From Fodinibius sediminis (GTDB lineage: Bacteria > Bacteroidota > Rhodothermia > Balneolales > Balneolaceae), in NCBI RefSeq assembly GCF_900182555.1, contig NZ_FXTH01000004.1:62001-126000 (forward strand): a DNA stretch of 64,000 nucleotides. Reading direction: 5' to 3'. The notes beneath the pieces were generated by a model, which saw only the letters and a program-made list of their open reading frames with translations, was not told the DNA's origin and did not search any database. A program made the position numbers and the translations under genes. Each line of letters begins with the position of its first letter. Positions within the stretch are counted from its first letter, which is position 1. Shown here one piece after another: positions 35,152-44,044 of this stretch.

Positions 35152-35181
35152 TTGTTACTTTTGAGGCGCTATGTATTTTTG
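35152..35181 (+). promoter_or_regulatory. Candidate Bacteroidota promoter for the propeller lipoprotein gene
   Basis: A -33 TTG at 35152-35154 and a -7 TATTTTTG at 35174-35181 with a 19-base spacer match the Bacteroidota sigma consensus TTG-N19-TAnnTTTG. Transcription would start near 35187, giving a leader of about 65 bases to the ATG at 35254. This is the best promoter match in the window. Confidence 0.55.
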
Positions 35182-35253
35182 GTATGATTTCTTCAATCGT
35201 TTTACTATCAACTCGTGATTGTCAATAATATTTTGAGAAACTAACCCCCATTC

Positions 35254-37884
35254 ATGAATAACCTGAAATACGCAACGTTTTTCCTGTTAAGCATTCTGAT
35301 CTTCCTGTCCTGTTCATCCGTAGACAACGAACCCTGGACCCAAGCGATCCCCGAGGATGCCCCTTTTGTCATTATTCCCGGAGAACAGGCAACCCTGAAT
35401 TCCATTCTCAGCTCTTCCCAGGCTCCCTTTCTGGATGACATAACCTCTTCGGCAGTACAGCTGCTTTCCGAGATAGACTCCACGGCGGAGGCCTCCGCCC
35501 CCGTCCATGGCATTATCCTGTATCCCGGGGCTTCCAATAAACTCGAAACCGTCTGGATTACCCAGGCTCCCTCGGAATATCTGGACCGGCTGACTGAACA
35601 GTACCACCAGGAGTTTGCACAAAACCAGTACTCTTTCGGTGATATAGCAATTAAAAAACTGCACCTGCAGAATCGAAATCTTTTTGCTGCCCAACTTGCT
35701 GACATGCTGGTTATTTCGGAGTCAAGCCTTGGCGTTGAAGAAACCATCCGCGCCTATACCGGCCAGGCTCCACGGGCCCATATCGACGACCTTTTGCTGG
35801 AACCGGGGCATATAATGATGAACACACCTTCGCTGGACCAGGCGGTGCGGCAGCTGGCAAGAGTCATTTACCACCCCAGGATTAAGGATGCCTTTAAAGG
35901 CACCGAACCTGCTTTATTGTCCCTGAGCCAACAAGGTGAAGACCAGAACAGGGAATACCAGTTTTCAGGCGCCATTCCGCTTAACGACGAAGAGAAGACC
36001 GACCTTGTAGCCGCCATTTCCCAGGGAAATGCCGCAATCACGCTCGACCGCTACATATCGTCCAGTGCCGCGGCTTTTGGCCTTTTCCGCCAGACTCCCT
36101 CCCCTGAACTGCCCGACGCCTTTTCCGATACGACCCGGACTGATTCCCTCTTCATCGACCAACAGGAACGCTATGCAGCCATTGCCGGTCACCTGGGCAA
36201 AGAATTCGCCCTGGTGCTGTATGCTGAATCGGGTTTCCTCTCAACGGGGGAGCACCTTTTCCTGCGTAAACTCTCCAACCCCTCCGCTTTTCGGAATGAG
36301 TTGGACAAGCTGGTGAATCAAGAGCTCGCCGTGCTGCAGGAAGGCACCTATATCATCCAGAGCAGGGCTCTGGCTCGTCTCATCGGGAGTCCCCTTTCGA
36401 CCTTTTCGGGCTTCTATCTCAACATTGCCGACGACGTTGCTGCCATCTCCAAGCGAAAGGGACTGGCTGAAATCGTAGCGTCGGATAATGAACGGAAAAG
36501 AACCATGTATTACGAGCGCACCTTCCGGGATATCAAGGCCGATATGCCGGAGCAGATCAGCAGTCTTTTTGTAGCCAACAGCGGCTTCGGGTCTTTTCTT
36601 GAATCCTTCCTGTATCCCGAGAGCTATTTCAATGTCCTGCTTTCCAAATTCGATTTCCTGACCGCCTACACCACCCTGGATGAGGAGAATGAAGCCCTGC
36701 AGTTCCAGCTTAATACCCACCGCGCCGGGGAACGCAGCAATCCCTATGAGGAAAATTGGGTAGTGCCGCTGCAGGGAGAACTCTCCGGACCGCCGGCCCT
36801 GGCCGATATCGGAGGCAGCAACCGCCAGGAAATTATCTTTGCTACAACCTCCGGACGTGTCCGTGTGCTCGCCTCCGACGGGTCGGTTGTATTTGAAACC
36901 GAAACCGGCGAAGACACTCCCGTGGGTTCCCCGGTTGTATACGACTGGTATGACACCGAGCAGAACGTCGTCTTGCTGGCTGCAGGCAATAAAATTTACG
37001 GGTGGAACGAAGAGGGAGAAGCGCTGCCCAAATTTCCTTTTACACTCCCTGAGACCATCACTTCACCCCTTGTAATCAGTGATATAGACGGAGACGGGCT
37101 GCCCAATGCACTGGTGGCCACCGCCAACCGCGAACTGCACGCCCTGAGCGGACGGGGACAAAACATCAATGGATGGCCGGTAACCACCAACACACCGGTC
37201 AATGCCCAACCGGCAGTCGGCGAATTCCGAAGGAGCAAAACCGTGGTAGCCTTCTCCGGAAATGCCACCCACGCCTGGCGATCCGACGGAACTTCCCACG
37301 CAGGTTTTCCGATCTTCACAGATGCGCCCCTGAGTGGCTCTCCCACGCTGTTTGAAGACAAAATACTGGGCAATGCCGCCGATGGAAATCTCTACGCCAT
37401 TGGCCCGGAACAGCTGTTTGCCGACTCACTGGATATTACGCCTGCCTCGAGCACCGACCATGAAGCCATCTATGTCTCGGGAGCATCGCTGGTGGGAAGC
37501 CCTGTTGTTGAATCGCTGACAGTCCAAAGCAATGGACAGGCCCAGGAAGGGACCAAGATCATCACCATGGATTCGAATGGTTCCTTCTTCGTGTTCAGCA
37601 CTGAGGGACAGCTGCTGCTGAACCGGAATATGAGTCAACCGGCCGATCCCTCATTTACGCCCCTCGTCACTGACATAAACCGCGATGACCGAAAGGACAT
37701 CCTCACCCTGGCAAATTATGCCCGTCTCTACGCCTGGCAGTCGGCCGACGGGGAGCGCATGCATATCATCCCCTCCACCGGCATGCAGTATCCTATTGTC
37801 GCTGATATAGATGAAGACGGCTACACCGAACTCATTGCCCAGACAGAGGAGGGGATCCGGAGCTGGACAATTTTTGGCAATTAA
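35254..37884 (+). CDS. Large lipoprotein with C-terminal FG-GAP/VCBS beta-propeller
   Basis: An 876 aa exported lipoprotein of unknown role. The signal ends LLSILIFLSC with lipobox C20. Residues about 25-500 form a region I cannot assign; it has repeated alpha/beta segments such as IIPGEQATLNSILSSSQAPFL and ALVLYAESGFLSTGEHLFL. From about 510 a repeat-rich region follows: ALADIGGSNRQEIIFATTSGRVRVLASDG, LVISDIDGDGLPNALVATANRELHALSG, LVTDINRDDRKDILTLANYARLYAWQS and IVADIDEDGYTELIAQTEEG. These are FG-GAP/VCBS-type propeller blades with DxDxDG calcium sites. It stands alone on its strand. A strong candidate promoter lies 70-100 bases upstream, and a 9-bp hairpin is 48 bases after the stop. Confidence 0.88.
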   Translation: MNNLKYATFFLLSILIFLSCSSVDNEPWTQAIPEDAPFVIIPGEQATLNSILSSSQAPFLDDITSSAVQLLSEIDSTAEASAPVHGIILYPGASNKLETVWITQAPSEYLDRLTEQYHQEFAQNQYSFGDIAIKKLHLQNRNLFAAQLADMLVISESSLGVEETIRAYTGQAPRAHIDDLLLEPGHIMMNTPSLDQAVRQLARVIYHPRIKDAFKGTEPALLSLSQQGEDQNREYQFSGAIPLNDEEKTDLVAAISQGNAAITLDRYISSSAAAFGLFRQTPSPELPDAFSDTTRTDSLFIDQQERYAAIAGHLGKEFALVLYAESGFLSTGEHLFLRKLSNPSAFRNELDKLVNQELAVLQEGTYIIQSRALARLIGSPLSTFSGFYLNIADDVAAISKRKGLAEIVASDNERKRTMYYERTFRDIKADMPEQISSLFVANSGFGSFLESFLYPESYFNVLLSKFDFLTAYTTLDEENEALQFQLNTHRAGERSNPYEENWVVPLQGELSGPPALADIGGSNRQEIIFATTSGRVRVLASDGSVVFETETGEDTPVGSPVVYDWYDTEQNVVLLAAGNKIYGWNEEGEALPKFPFTLPETITSPLVISDIDGDGLPNALVATANRELHALSGRGQNINGWPVTTNTPVNAQPAVGEFRRSKTVVAFSGNATHAWRSDGTSHAGFPIFTDAPLSGSPTLFEDKILGNAADGNLYAIGPEQLFADSLDITPASSTDHEAIYVSGASLVGSPVVESLTVQSNGQAQEGTKIITMDSNGSFFVFSTEGQLLLNRNMSQPADPSFTPLVTDINRDDRKDILTLANYARLYAWQSADGERMHIIPSTGMQYPIVADIDEDGYTELIAQTEEGIRSWTIFGN

Positions 37885-37931
37885 TCCTTAAAACAGGCTG
37901 CTGGAAATTCTCCCTCCTTTCCGTAGCCTCC

Positions 37932-37958
37932 ATGCCCGGGAAATAATTCCCCGGGCAT
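37932..37958. terminator. Hairpin downstream of propeller lipoprotein gene
   Basis: Perfect 9-bp arms ATGCCCGGG / CCCGGGCAT with a 9-base loop, 48 bases after the stop at 37884. The tail (AATCCTCCTCTTT) is only weakly T-rich, so this may be a weak terminator or an mRNA-stabilising stem-loop. Confidence 0.45.
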
Positions 37959-38110
37959 AATCCTCCTCTTTGGCCATGCTCTTCAGTCTCTCGGGAAGAA
38001 GACTTCAGATACGCCTTCCCCGAAGTTTTTCCGTTTTTTATTATTTTACTCTTGACGAAATAAGTCCTATCGTTTAGTAGTCCGGTTTCAATCACCAAAC
38101 GACCTGTTAT

Positions 38111-39262
38111 ATGGACTTTAAACTTTCAGAAGAGCAGCAGCTGATCCGTGACAGCATAAGAGATTTCACACAGCGGTACGTGGCCCCCGGGGTCAAAGAG
38201 CGAGACGCAAAAAAAGAGTTCCCGCACGATCTCATTGAACAGCTGGCGGAACAGGGGTTCATGGGGATGATTCATCCTGAAGAATATGGCGGCAGCGGAG
38301 TAGATCATATCAGCTTTTGCCTTGCCATTGAAGAGCTGGCCCGGTGGGACGCTTCTCTCGCCCTCACGGTTGCTTCTCATACCTCCCTCGGATCGGGCCA
38401 TATCGCCCTGGCCGGCAGCGATGAACAGAAAAAACAATATCTTGTGCCCCTTGCCCGCGGGCAGCAGCTTGCCGCCTGGTGTCTGACCGAGCCCGGATCG
38501 GGCAGTGATGCCTCGGGACTGAAAACGACAGCCACCAAAGACGGCAACCAATGGGTTTTGAATGGCTCAAAGATTTTTATCACCCAGGGTTCTGTGGCTG
38601 ACATTTATGTTGTCCTGGCCAAAACGGATCACGGGCAAGGCACCAGGGGTATCAGCACTTTTATCGTCGAGAGCAGCCGGGAAGGCGTGCAGCCCGGTCA
38701 CAAGATGGACAAGCTGGGCATGAATTCGAGCGATACCACCGAGGTCTATTTTGAAGATGTCAGAATACCGGAAACAAACCTGCTGGGAGAATTGGGAAAA
38801 GGCTTTGTCGATACGATGAAAGTACTCGACGGCGGTCGCATAGGCATCGGTGCACTTTCTGTAGGCATCGCCCGCGGCGCCCTGGAGGAATCGATAAAAT
38901 ACGCCGGAGAACGCAGCCAGTTCGGATCCCCCATAGGCGACTTCCAGGCTATTGAAACGAAGCTGGCCGACATGGCGACTGAAATCGATGCCGCCCGGTT
39001 TCTGGTTCATCGTGCAGCCTGGCTTAAGGATCAGGGCAAACCCTATACACAAGCTGCATCCAAGGGCAAACTTTTTGCCTCGGAACTGGCCGTGCGGGCT
39101 GCCGACCAGGCGGTGCAGATCCATGGGGGCTACGGCTATATCAAGGAGTATCACGCAGAACGCTTTTTGCGCGATGCCAAGCTGATGACCATTGGCGAGG
39201 GGACTTCCGAAATACAGCGGATGATCATCGCTCGTGAATTGAAAAAAGAATTCTGGAATTAA
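38111..39262 (+). CDS. Acyl-CoA dehydrogenase, short/medium-chain type
   Basis: FAD-dependent alpha,beta-dehydrogenation of acyl-CoA in beta-oxidation or branched-chain amino-acid breakdown. The 383 aa protein has the N-terminal helical domain (MDFKLSEEQQLIRDSIRDFTQRYVAPG), the FAD/substrate segment WCLTEPGSGSDASGLKTTA (about 123-142) and the second signature KLGMNSSDTTEVYFEDVRIPETNLLG. The C-terminal helical domain has QIHGGYGYIKEYHAERFLRDAKLMTIGEGTSEIQRMIIARE, where the Glu in GEGTSE is the likely catalytic base. The ATG at 38111 fits. It is followed 164 bases later by a second acyl-CoA dehydrogenase. No electron-transfer flavoprotein is in the window. Confidence 0.93.
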   Translation: MDFKLSEEQQLIRDSIRDFTQRYVAPGVKERDAKKEFPHDLIEQLAEQGFMGMIHPEEYGGSGVDHISFCLAIEELARWDASLALTVASHTSLGSGHIALAGSDEQKKQYLVPLARGQQLAAWCLTEPGSGSDASGLKTTATKDGNQWVLNGSKIFITQGSVADIYVVLAKTDHGQGTRGISTFIVESSREGVQPGHKMDKLGMNSSDTTEVYFEDVRIPETNLLGELGKGFVDTMKVLDGGRIGIGALSVGIARGALEESIKYAGERSQFGSPIGDFQAIETKLADMATEIDAARFLVHRAAWLKDQGKPYTQAASKGKLFASELAVRAADQAVQIHGGYGYIKEYHAERFLRDAKLMTIGEGTSEIQRMIIARELKKEFWN

Positions 39263-39426
39263 GTTTGGTTCCGGCAAGTGAAGCTGTTCTATTGCCAGGC
39301 CCGACGAAAAATTCGGCGGTCTGCGGGAGCGCGACTCTTAACCATTTAACGCTTGTGCAGCGGTTAGCCGTCTTTACAATCATTAACGTTACAGCACATT
39401 AACCGACATTTCTAAAATAGATTCCT

Positions 39427-40647
39427 ATGGCCCGAAATAGCTTCAACATCAATGATCCTTTCCTGTTCGAATCCGAGCTCGGTGAAGAAGATCGCATGAT
39501 CATGGAAACAGCCCGTGACTACGCCCAGAGCAAGCTGGAGCCGCGAGCGCTCAAAGGCAACCAGGAAGAATATTTTGATCCCGCCATTGCCAAAGAGATG
39601 GGAGAACTTGGTCTTCTGGGAGCCGCTATCGACCCGGAGTATGGCGGGAGCGGCGTCAGCCAGACGGCGTACGGGCTCATTGCCCGTGAAGTAGAGCGTG
39701 TAGATTCGGGCTATCGTTCATTCATGTCGGTGCAGTCGTCGCTGGTGATGTTACCCATTTCCAAATTTGGGACCGAAGAGCAAAAAGAACGCTTTCTTCC
39801 CAGCCTGGCCAAAGGCGAGCTCATCGGATGCTTCGGACTCACCGAACCTGACCACGGTTCCGACCCCGGGGCGATGACGACCACAGCCCTGAAGACCGAC
39901 GGTGGCTGGATCCTCAATGGAGCCAAAATGTGGATTACCAACTCCCCCATCGCGGATGTAGCCATCGTGTGGGCCAAAGCGAAGGCGAACAAAAGCGATG
40001 AAGGCGTCATCCGCGGTTTCATTGTCGAAAAAGAAATGGACGGCTTCAGCGCCCCTGCCACAAAACACAAGATGTCACTTCGCGCATCAGAGACCGGAGA
40101 ACTGGTATTTGAGGATGTCTTTGTACCCCAAAAAAATGTATTCCCCGATGTCACCGGCCTCAAAGGCCCGTTTGCCTGTCTCAACAGTGCCCGCTACGGG
40201 ATAGCCTGGGGCACTGTCGGTGCTGCAGAATTCTGCTACCAGAAAGCCCGGCAATACGTACTCGACCGCAAACAGTTCGGCTATCCCATTGGCGCCAACC
40301 AGCTTCCGCAGACCAAGCTTGCCAACATGCTGACGGATATCACGCAGATGCAGCTGCTGGCCTGGCGGCTGGGTAAACTTAAAGATGAAGGGCGCGATCA
40401 TCACTCCATGGTTTCACTGGCAAAACGCAACAATTGCGGCAGGGCTCTTGACATTGCCCGCACAGCCCGCGATATGCACGGGGCTAACGGCATCACGGGC
40501 GACTACCGCGTAATGCACCATGTCATGAATCTTGAATCCGTCAATACCTACGAGGGCACCTACGATATCCACGGCCTCATACTGGGTCGCGAGATTACCG
40601 ACATCCAGGCATTTGTCCCCCGCGGAAACAACATGCCGGAGAAGTAA
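39427..40647 (+). CDS. Glutaryl-CoA dehydrogenase-like acyl-CoA dehydrogenase
   Basis: A 406 aa acyl-CoA dehydrogenase whose signatures match the glutaryl-CoA dehydrogenase branch, which oxidises and decarboxylates glutaryl-CoA in lysine and tryptophan breakdown. Supporting blocks are FGLTEPDHGSDPGAMTTTA, NGAKMWITNSPIADVAIVWAKAK, the CLNSARYGIAWGTVGAAEFCYQKARQYVLDRKQFG run and the catalytic-base region MNLESVNTYEGTYDIHGLILGREITD. The base Glu sits in TYEGT, and the preceding Asn-Leu-Glu block is typical of GCDH rather than other acyl-CoA dehydrogenases. It follows the first dehydrogenase by 164 bases, so they may be two units. The substrate assignment is inference from motifs. Confidence 0.88.
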   Translation: MARNSFNINDPFLFESELGEEDRMIMETARDYAQSKLEPRALKGNQEEYFDPAIAKEMGELGLLGAAIDPEYGGSGVSQTAYGLIAREVERVDSGYRSFMSVQSSLVMLPISKFGTEEQKERFLPSLAKGELIGCFGLTEPDHGSDPGAMTTTALKTDGGWILNGAKMWITNSPIADVAIVWAKAKANKSDEGVIRGFIVEKEMDGFSAPATKHKMSLRASETGELVFEDVFVPQKNVFPDVTGLKGPFACLNSARYGIAWGTVGAAEFCYQKARQYVLDRKQFGYPIGANQLPQTKLANMLTDITQMQLLAWRLGKLKDEGRDHHSMVSLAKRNNCGRALDIARTARDMHGANGITGDYRVMHHVMNLESVNTYEGTYDIHGLILGREITDIQAFVPRGNNMPEK

Positions 40648-40691
40648 GCAACCGCAAGGGACGGACTGGAATACAGCCCGGTGGCCGACTT

Positions 40692-41690
40692 CTACTTCTG
40701 GTACCGTTTAATATACCATCGTATCGTCTCCCGGAGATGATCCTCAAAAGCAGCGGAAGGAGACCAGCCCAGCTCCCGTTTGATTTTTGAAGCATCGATG
40801 GCATAGCGGAAATCGTGCCCCGGGCGGTCCGTCACAAAGGTTATGAGCTCGTTATAATCGCTGACAGAGTCGCCGGGACATTCCTCGTTCAGGATGTCAC
40901 AGATCTTGCGCACCAGATCAATGTTTTTCCACTCATTGTTTCCGCCAATCACGTAGGTTTCTCCCGCCCTGCCCTCCTGATAGGCGAGATCGAGTGCCTC
41001 ACAGTGATCCAGCACATATAACCAGTCCCGAACATTCTCTCCCCGGCCATAAACCGGAATGTCTTTGCCCTGCAACGCCGTCCGGATGACCGTTGGTATC
41101 AATTTTTCATCGTGCTGGTGAGGACCGAAGTTATTGGAGCAATTGGTGGTCACTACATTCATCCCGTAGGTGTGATAATAAGAACGGACGATGAAATCAC
41201 TGCCCGCTTTTGACGCAGAGTACGGTGAGTTGGGAGCATAGGGCGTCTCCTCTGAAAACGCTCCCTCATCACCCAGTGTACCATATACCTCATCGGTGGA
41301 GACGTGCAGGAACCGATGCACCTTTTCATCCTGCTGCCAGAACCTTCGGCACTCTTCCAACATGTTAAAGGTGCCCACGACATTCGACTGGATGAACGGT
41401 TCGGGGCCTTTGATGGAGTTGTCCACATGCGATTCAGCGGCCAGATGAAAGACCCCGTCGGGCTTGAAGGTCTGGATGATATCCCTGACTGCGTTGCGGT
41501 CAACAATGTCCAGTTTTTTAAAGGTGTAACGGTTCGAATCCTTAATCGCTCCCAGGTATGAGAGATCCGAGGCATAGCTCAGCTTGTCGATATTCAAAAA
41601 ATTAGTTTCGGGATACCTCTCATGCAGATAACACAACAGATTAGACCCTATAAATCCCGCCCCTCCTGTAACAATAATACGCTTATCCAT
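40692..41690 (-). CDS. rfbB: dTDP-glucose 4,6-dehydratase
   Basis: Second step of dTDP-L-rhamnose synthesis: NAD-dependent dehydration of dTDP-glucose. The 332 aa extended-SDR protein has the Rossmann motif VTGGAGFIGSNLLCYL (7-22), FHLAAESHVDNSIKGPEPF, the STDEVYGTLGD loop with catalytic Asp/Glu, and the YSASKAGSDFIVRSY motif with Tyr-x3-Lys. NCSNNFGPHQHDEKLIP and GRGENVRDWLYVLDHCEAL are family-specific. It overlaps the rfbC stop by 8 bases, completing the rfbA-D-C-B order. The ATG at 41690 is certain. Confidence 0.96.
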   Translation of the reverse strand: MDKRIIVTGGAGFIGSNLLCYLHERYPETNFLNIDKLSYASDLSYLGAIKDSNRYTFKKLDIVDRNAVRDIIQTFKPDGVFHLAAESHVDNSIKGPEPFIQSNVVGTFNMLEECRRFWQQDEKVHRFLHVSTDEVYGTLGDEGAFSEETPYAPNSPYSASKAGSDFIVRSYYHTYGMNVVTTNCSNNFGPHQHDEKLIPTVIRTALQGKDIPVYGRGENVRDWLYVLDHCEALDLAYQEGRAGETYVIGGNNEWKNIDLVRKICDILNEECPGDSVSDYNELITFVTDRPGHDFRYAIDASKIKRELGWSPSAAFEDHLRETIRWYIKRYQK

Positions 41691-42234
41691 AAAAAAGATC
41701 TTCCTTGGAAATTTCGTCTAATAATGGCTGCTGCTGATCCTTCTCCGAAACAATGGGATCTTCCACCTGCCAGTCGATATCCAGCTCCGGGTCATTCCAT
41801 CTGAGGCCCCGTTCACCCTCCGGATAATAATAGGCACTGCACTTGTAATAGACCAGCGCCTCCTCAGAAAGTACGGAAAAACCGTGGGCAAACCCCTTGG
41901 GGATAAAGAGCTGATGCTTGTTCTCTCCCGTCAACTTCACGGCCGTGTATTCCCCAAATGATGAAGAATCCGCGCGAAGGTCCACGGCCACATCCAGGAT
42001 CGTGCCCTGCATGACCATCAGCAGTTTATCCTGCTGCTGGTCAATCTGGTAATGCAGCCCCCGTACCGTATTCTTCTGTGACTTCGACAAGTTATCCTGT
42101 ACAAAATGTACATCAATTCCCCGGGAGCGCAGATGCTCTTCCCGGTAGGTCTCCAGAAAAAAACCGCGTTCGTCCTCGTATACCTTCGGTTCCAGGAGAA
42201 GTACGTCGGGAATATTGGTGGGGGTTATGTTCAT
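41683..42234 (-). CDS. rfbC: dTDP-4-dehydrorhamnose 3,5-epimerase
   Basis: Third step of dTDP-L-rhamnose synthesis, a double epimerisation of the 4-keto sugar. The 183 aa cupin protein is of normal size with the ATG at 42234 (MNITPTNIPDVLLLEPKVYEDERGFFLETYRE). The frame extends upstream to 42342 but that part is not family sequence. Active-site features include RGLHYQIDQQQDKLLMVMQGTILDVAVDLR, with the His-Asp catalytic pair region, and the PKGFAHGFSVLSEEALVYYKCS block. It overlaps rfbB by 8 bases and lies 94 bases after rfbD. Confidence 0.95.
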   Translation of the reverse strand: MNITPTNIPDVLLLEPKVYEDERGFFLETYREEHLRSRGIDVHFVQDNLSKSQKNTVRGLHYQIDQQQDKLLMVMQGTILDVAVDLRADSSSFGEYTAVKLTGENKHQLFIPKGFAHGFSVLSEEALVYYKCSAYYYPEGERGLRWNDPELDIDWQVEDPIVSEKDQQQPLLDEISKEDLFYG

Positions 42235-42328
42235 GCTGTCCTGTCTCGTGACGTTGCTTAAGGTGTTAATTTCCTGATTGTGAATATAGGATTTTCCTTT
42301 TTTAATTGCAGAGCACGCCCCCCGGCTG

Positions 42329-43195
42329 TCACAGCTGTTCAAGCATTCTCCGGAGTCCCTCTTTCCAGTCGATGATCTCGCAGCCCGGTAGAGATGCTAT
42401 CTTCCCCGTATTCAGTTTCGAAAATCTTGGCCGCCGGGCCGCCGTGGGAAAGGCATCGGAGGAGACCGCTTCTACCTCCACCTCCATTTCTTCTTCCTCA
42501 AAAACCGACTTAGCCAGGTCATACCAGGTCAACAGCCCCCCGGATGTGCTGTGGAAAGTGCCCGTATGTCCCCCCTGCAACAAGGTCCAGCTGTGCTGCA
42601 CGACGCTGGATGTGAAGGTGGGACTGCCCAACTGATCATTGACCACCTGCAATGCTTTGCGTTCCCGTCCCAGCTTTAGCATCGTCTTGATGAAATTAGC
42701 CCCATAGGCCCCGCACAGCCAGGAAACCCGGAGCACGAGGAAATTACTGCTTTTGGCCCGTATGGCCTGCTCGCCTTCCCACTTCGTCTGCCCGTAAAAA
42801 TTGACCGGCGCTGCGGGATGATCCTCGCCATATCCCTGCGGGTACTTCGATCGATCTTCCGCCCGGCCGGGAAATACATAATCCGTGGAATAGTGAATGA
42901 GCTTGAAACCCAGTACCGTACTTAGCTCGGCCAGCTGGCTGACTGCGCCTGCATTGACCTTGCGGGCCCGTTCCCGTTCCTTTTCCGCCCCGTCCACATT
43001 CGTATAGGCTGCACAGTTGATAACAACATCGGCCTGTCGTTTTTCAAGTTCTGCGGCCAGCTCATCGGAACGGGTGATATCCAGATCCGACGAGGAATAG
43101 GGAATAAAGTCATATTGCTCCTCCCCGGATCGTTCAAGGAAGTGCTGCCATTCCCGACCCAGTTGTCCGCCCGCACCCAACAGTATGATCATCAT
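42329..43195 (-). CDS. rfbD: dTDP-4-dehydrorhamnose reductase
   Basis: Last step of dTDP-L-rhamnose synthesis, NAD(P)H reduction of the 4-keto group. The 288 aa protein begins MIILLGAGGQLGREWQHFL, a GxxGxxG Rossmann motif. It has VVINCAAYTNVDGAEKERE, the STDYVFPG block with catalytic Asp, and YGQTKWEGEQAIR with the Tyr-x3-Lys pair. LRVSWLCGAYGANFIKTML follows. Its start overlaps the rfbA stop by 4 bases. The 94-base gap to rfbC has no obvious promoter. Confidence 0.95.
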   Translation of the reverse strand: MMIILLGAGGQLGREWQHFLERSGEEQYDFIPYSSSDLDITRSDELAAELEKRQADVVINCAAYTNVDGAEKERERARKVNAGAVSQLAELSTVLGFKLIHYSTDYVFPGRAEDRSKYPQGYGEDHPAAPVNFYGQTKWEGEQAIRAKSSNFLVLRVSWLCGAYGANFIKTMLKLGRERKALQVVNDQLGSPTFTSSVVQHSWTLLQGGHTGTFHSTSGGLLTWYDLAKSVFEEEEMEVEVEAVSSDAFPTAARRPRFSKLNTGKIASLPGCEIIDWKEGLRRMLEQL

Positions 43196-43902
43196 GCTTC
43201 CTGCCTGTCTACAAGTTCATTGGCCCGTTTGTAGGATTTTTGCGTGCCTGCATCGGTCCACCATCCTTCCATAACCGAAAAGTGCATCTGTCCCGCCGCA
43301 ATATAGTGATTGTTGACATCCGTGATTTCAAGTTCCCCGCGATCCGAGGGCTCAAGTGTTCGGATGTAATCAAACACCCGGGCATCGTACATGTAGATGC
43401 CCGTTACCGCCAGGTTGCTCTTCGGATGTTCCGGCTTCTCTTCAATCCCTATAATCTTATTTCCCTCCACCCGGGCCACGCCAAACCGCTGGGGATCGTC
43501 CACTTCCTTGAGCAGGATCTGGGCCCCTTTGCCCGGGTAATGATCGACGGCCTGCTGAAGGGAAGACTGAAAGATATTATCACCCAGGATCACCGTCATC
43601 GTATCATCACCCACAAAATTTTCTGCCAGTCCAAGCGCCTGGGCAATCCCCCCGGCCTCGTCCTGCACCTTGTAGGTGAAACGGCAGTCGAAGTCCTTGC
43701 CCGACCCCAGCAGGTTAACCACATCCCCCATGTGATCTGTACCGGTCACAATCAGGATCTCCCTAATGCCCACCTCCGTGAGCTTCCGAATCGGGTGATA
43801 AATCATCGGCTGTTCCCCAACGGGCAGCAGGTGCTTGTTGGTAACTTTTGTAAGAGGATACAGGCGCGAGCCCGTACCACCGGCCAGAATAATACCTTTC
43901 AT
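43192..43902 (-). CDS. rfbA: Glucose-1-phosphate thymidylyltransferase, short form
   Basis: First step of dTDP-rhamnose synthesis, joining glucose-1-phosphate to dTTP. The 236 aa protein (start ATG at 43902, MKGIILAGGTGSRLYPLTKVTNKHLLPVG) is shorter than the 290-residue E. coli type and belongs to the short RmlA class, which lacks the C-terminal extension. The nucleotide site is GGTGSRLYPLT. The ILGDNIFQ block holds the metal Asp, and IIGIEEKPEHPKSNLAVTGIYMYDARVF is the sugar site. WWTDAGTQKS completes it. An alternative ATG lies four codons upstream. It is first in the rfb operon. Confidence 0.93.
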   Translation of the reverse strand: MKGIILAGGTGSRLYPLTKVTNKHLLPVGEQPMIYHPIRKLTEVGIREILIVTGTDHMGDVVNLLGSGKDFDCRFTYKVQDEAGGIAQALGLAENFVGDDTMTVILGDNIFQSSLQQAVDHYPGKGAQILLKEVDDPQRFGVARVEGNKIIGIEEKPEHPKSNLAVTGIYMYDARVFDYIRTLEPSDRGELEITDVNNHYIAAGQMHFSVMEGWWTDAGTQKSYKRANELVDRQEA

Positions 43903-43986
43903 AACATCAACCATTTAATAATTTTATCCGCACTGTGAGTGCGATAATATAGGAAGCTGCAAACGGAATTAGGAATATAAATGTAT

Positions 43987-44026
43987 AAAAAAAGGTTCTG
44001 AATCTTTCGATCCAGAACCTTTTTTA
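43987..44026. terminator. Strong intrinsic terminator after the pyruvate dehydrogenase E2 gene
   Basis: Stem AAGGTTCTG / CAGAACCTT (43992-44000 and 44013-44021) with a 12-base loop, flanked by A and T runs on both sides. On the minus strand it ends AACCTTTTTTTAT, 19 bases after the E2 stop. On the plus strand it would also end in T6, so it could serve both directions. It separates the pdh cluster from the rfb operon. Confidence 0.85.
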
Positions 44027-44044
44027 GAAATCGGGTCAGCCCGT

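Larger units (their letters stand above)
34761..35253. other. Long intergenic region before the propeller lipoprotein gene
   Basis: The 493-base gap between the divergent membrane-protein and lipoprotein genes contains one candidate promoter (35152-35181) and one 27-codon frame with a strong ribosome-binding site (34894-34977). Otherwise it is AT-rich. A run of seven C at about 34964-34970 lies inside the small frame. No repeat, tRNA or hairpin terminator was seen. Confidence 0.7.
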
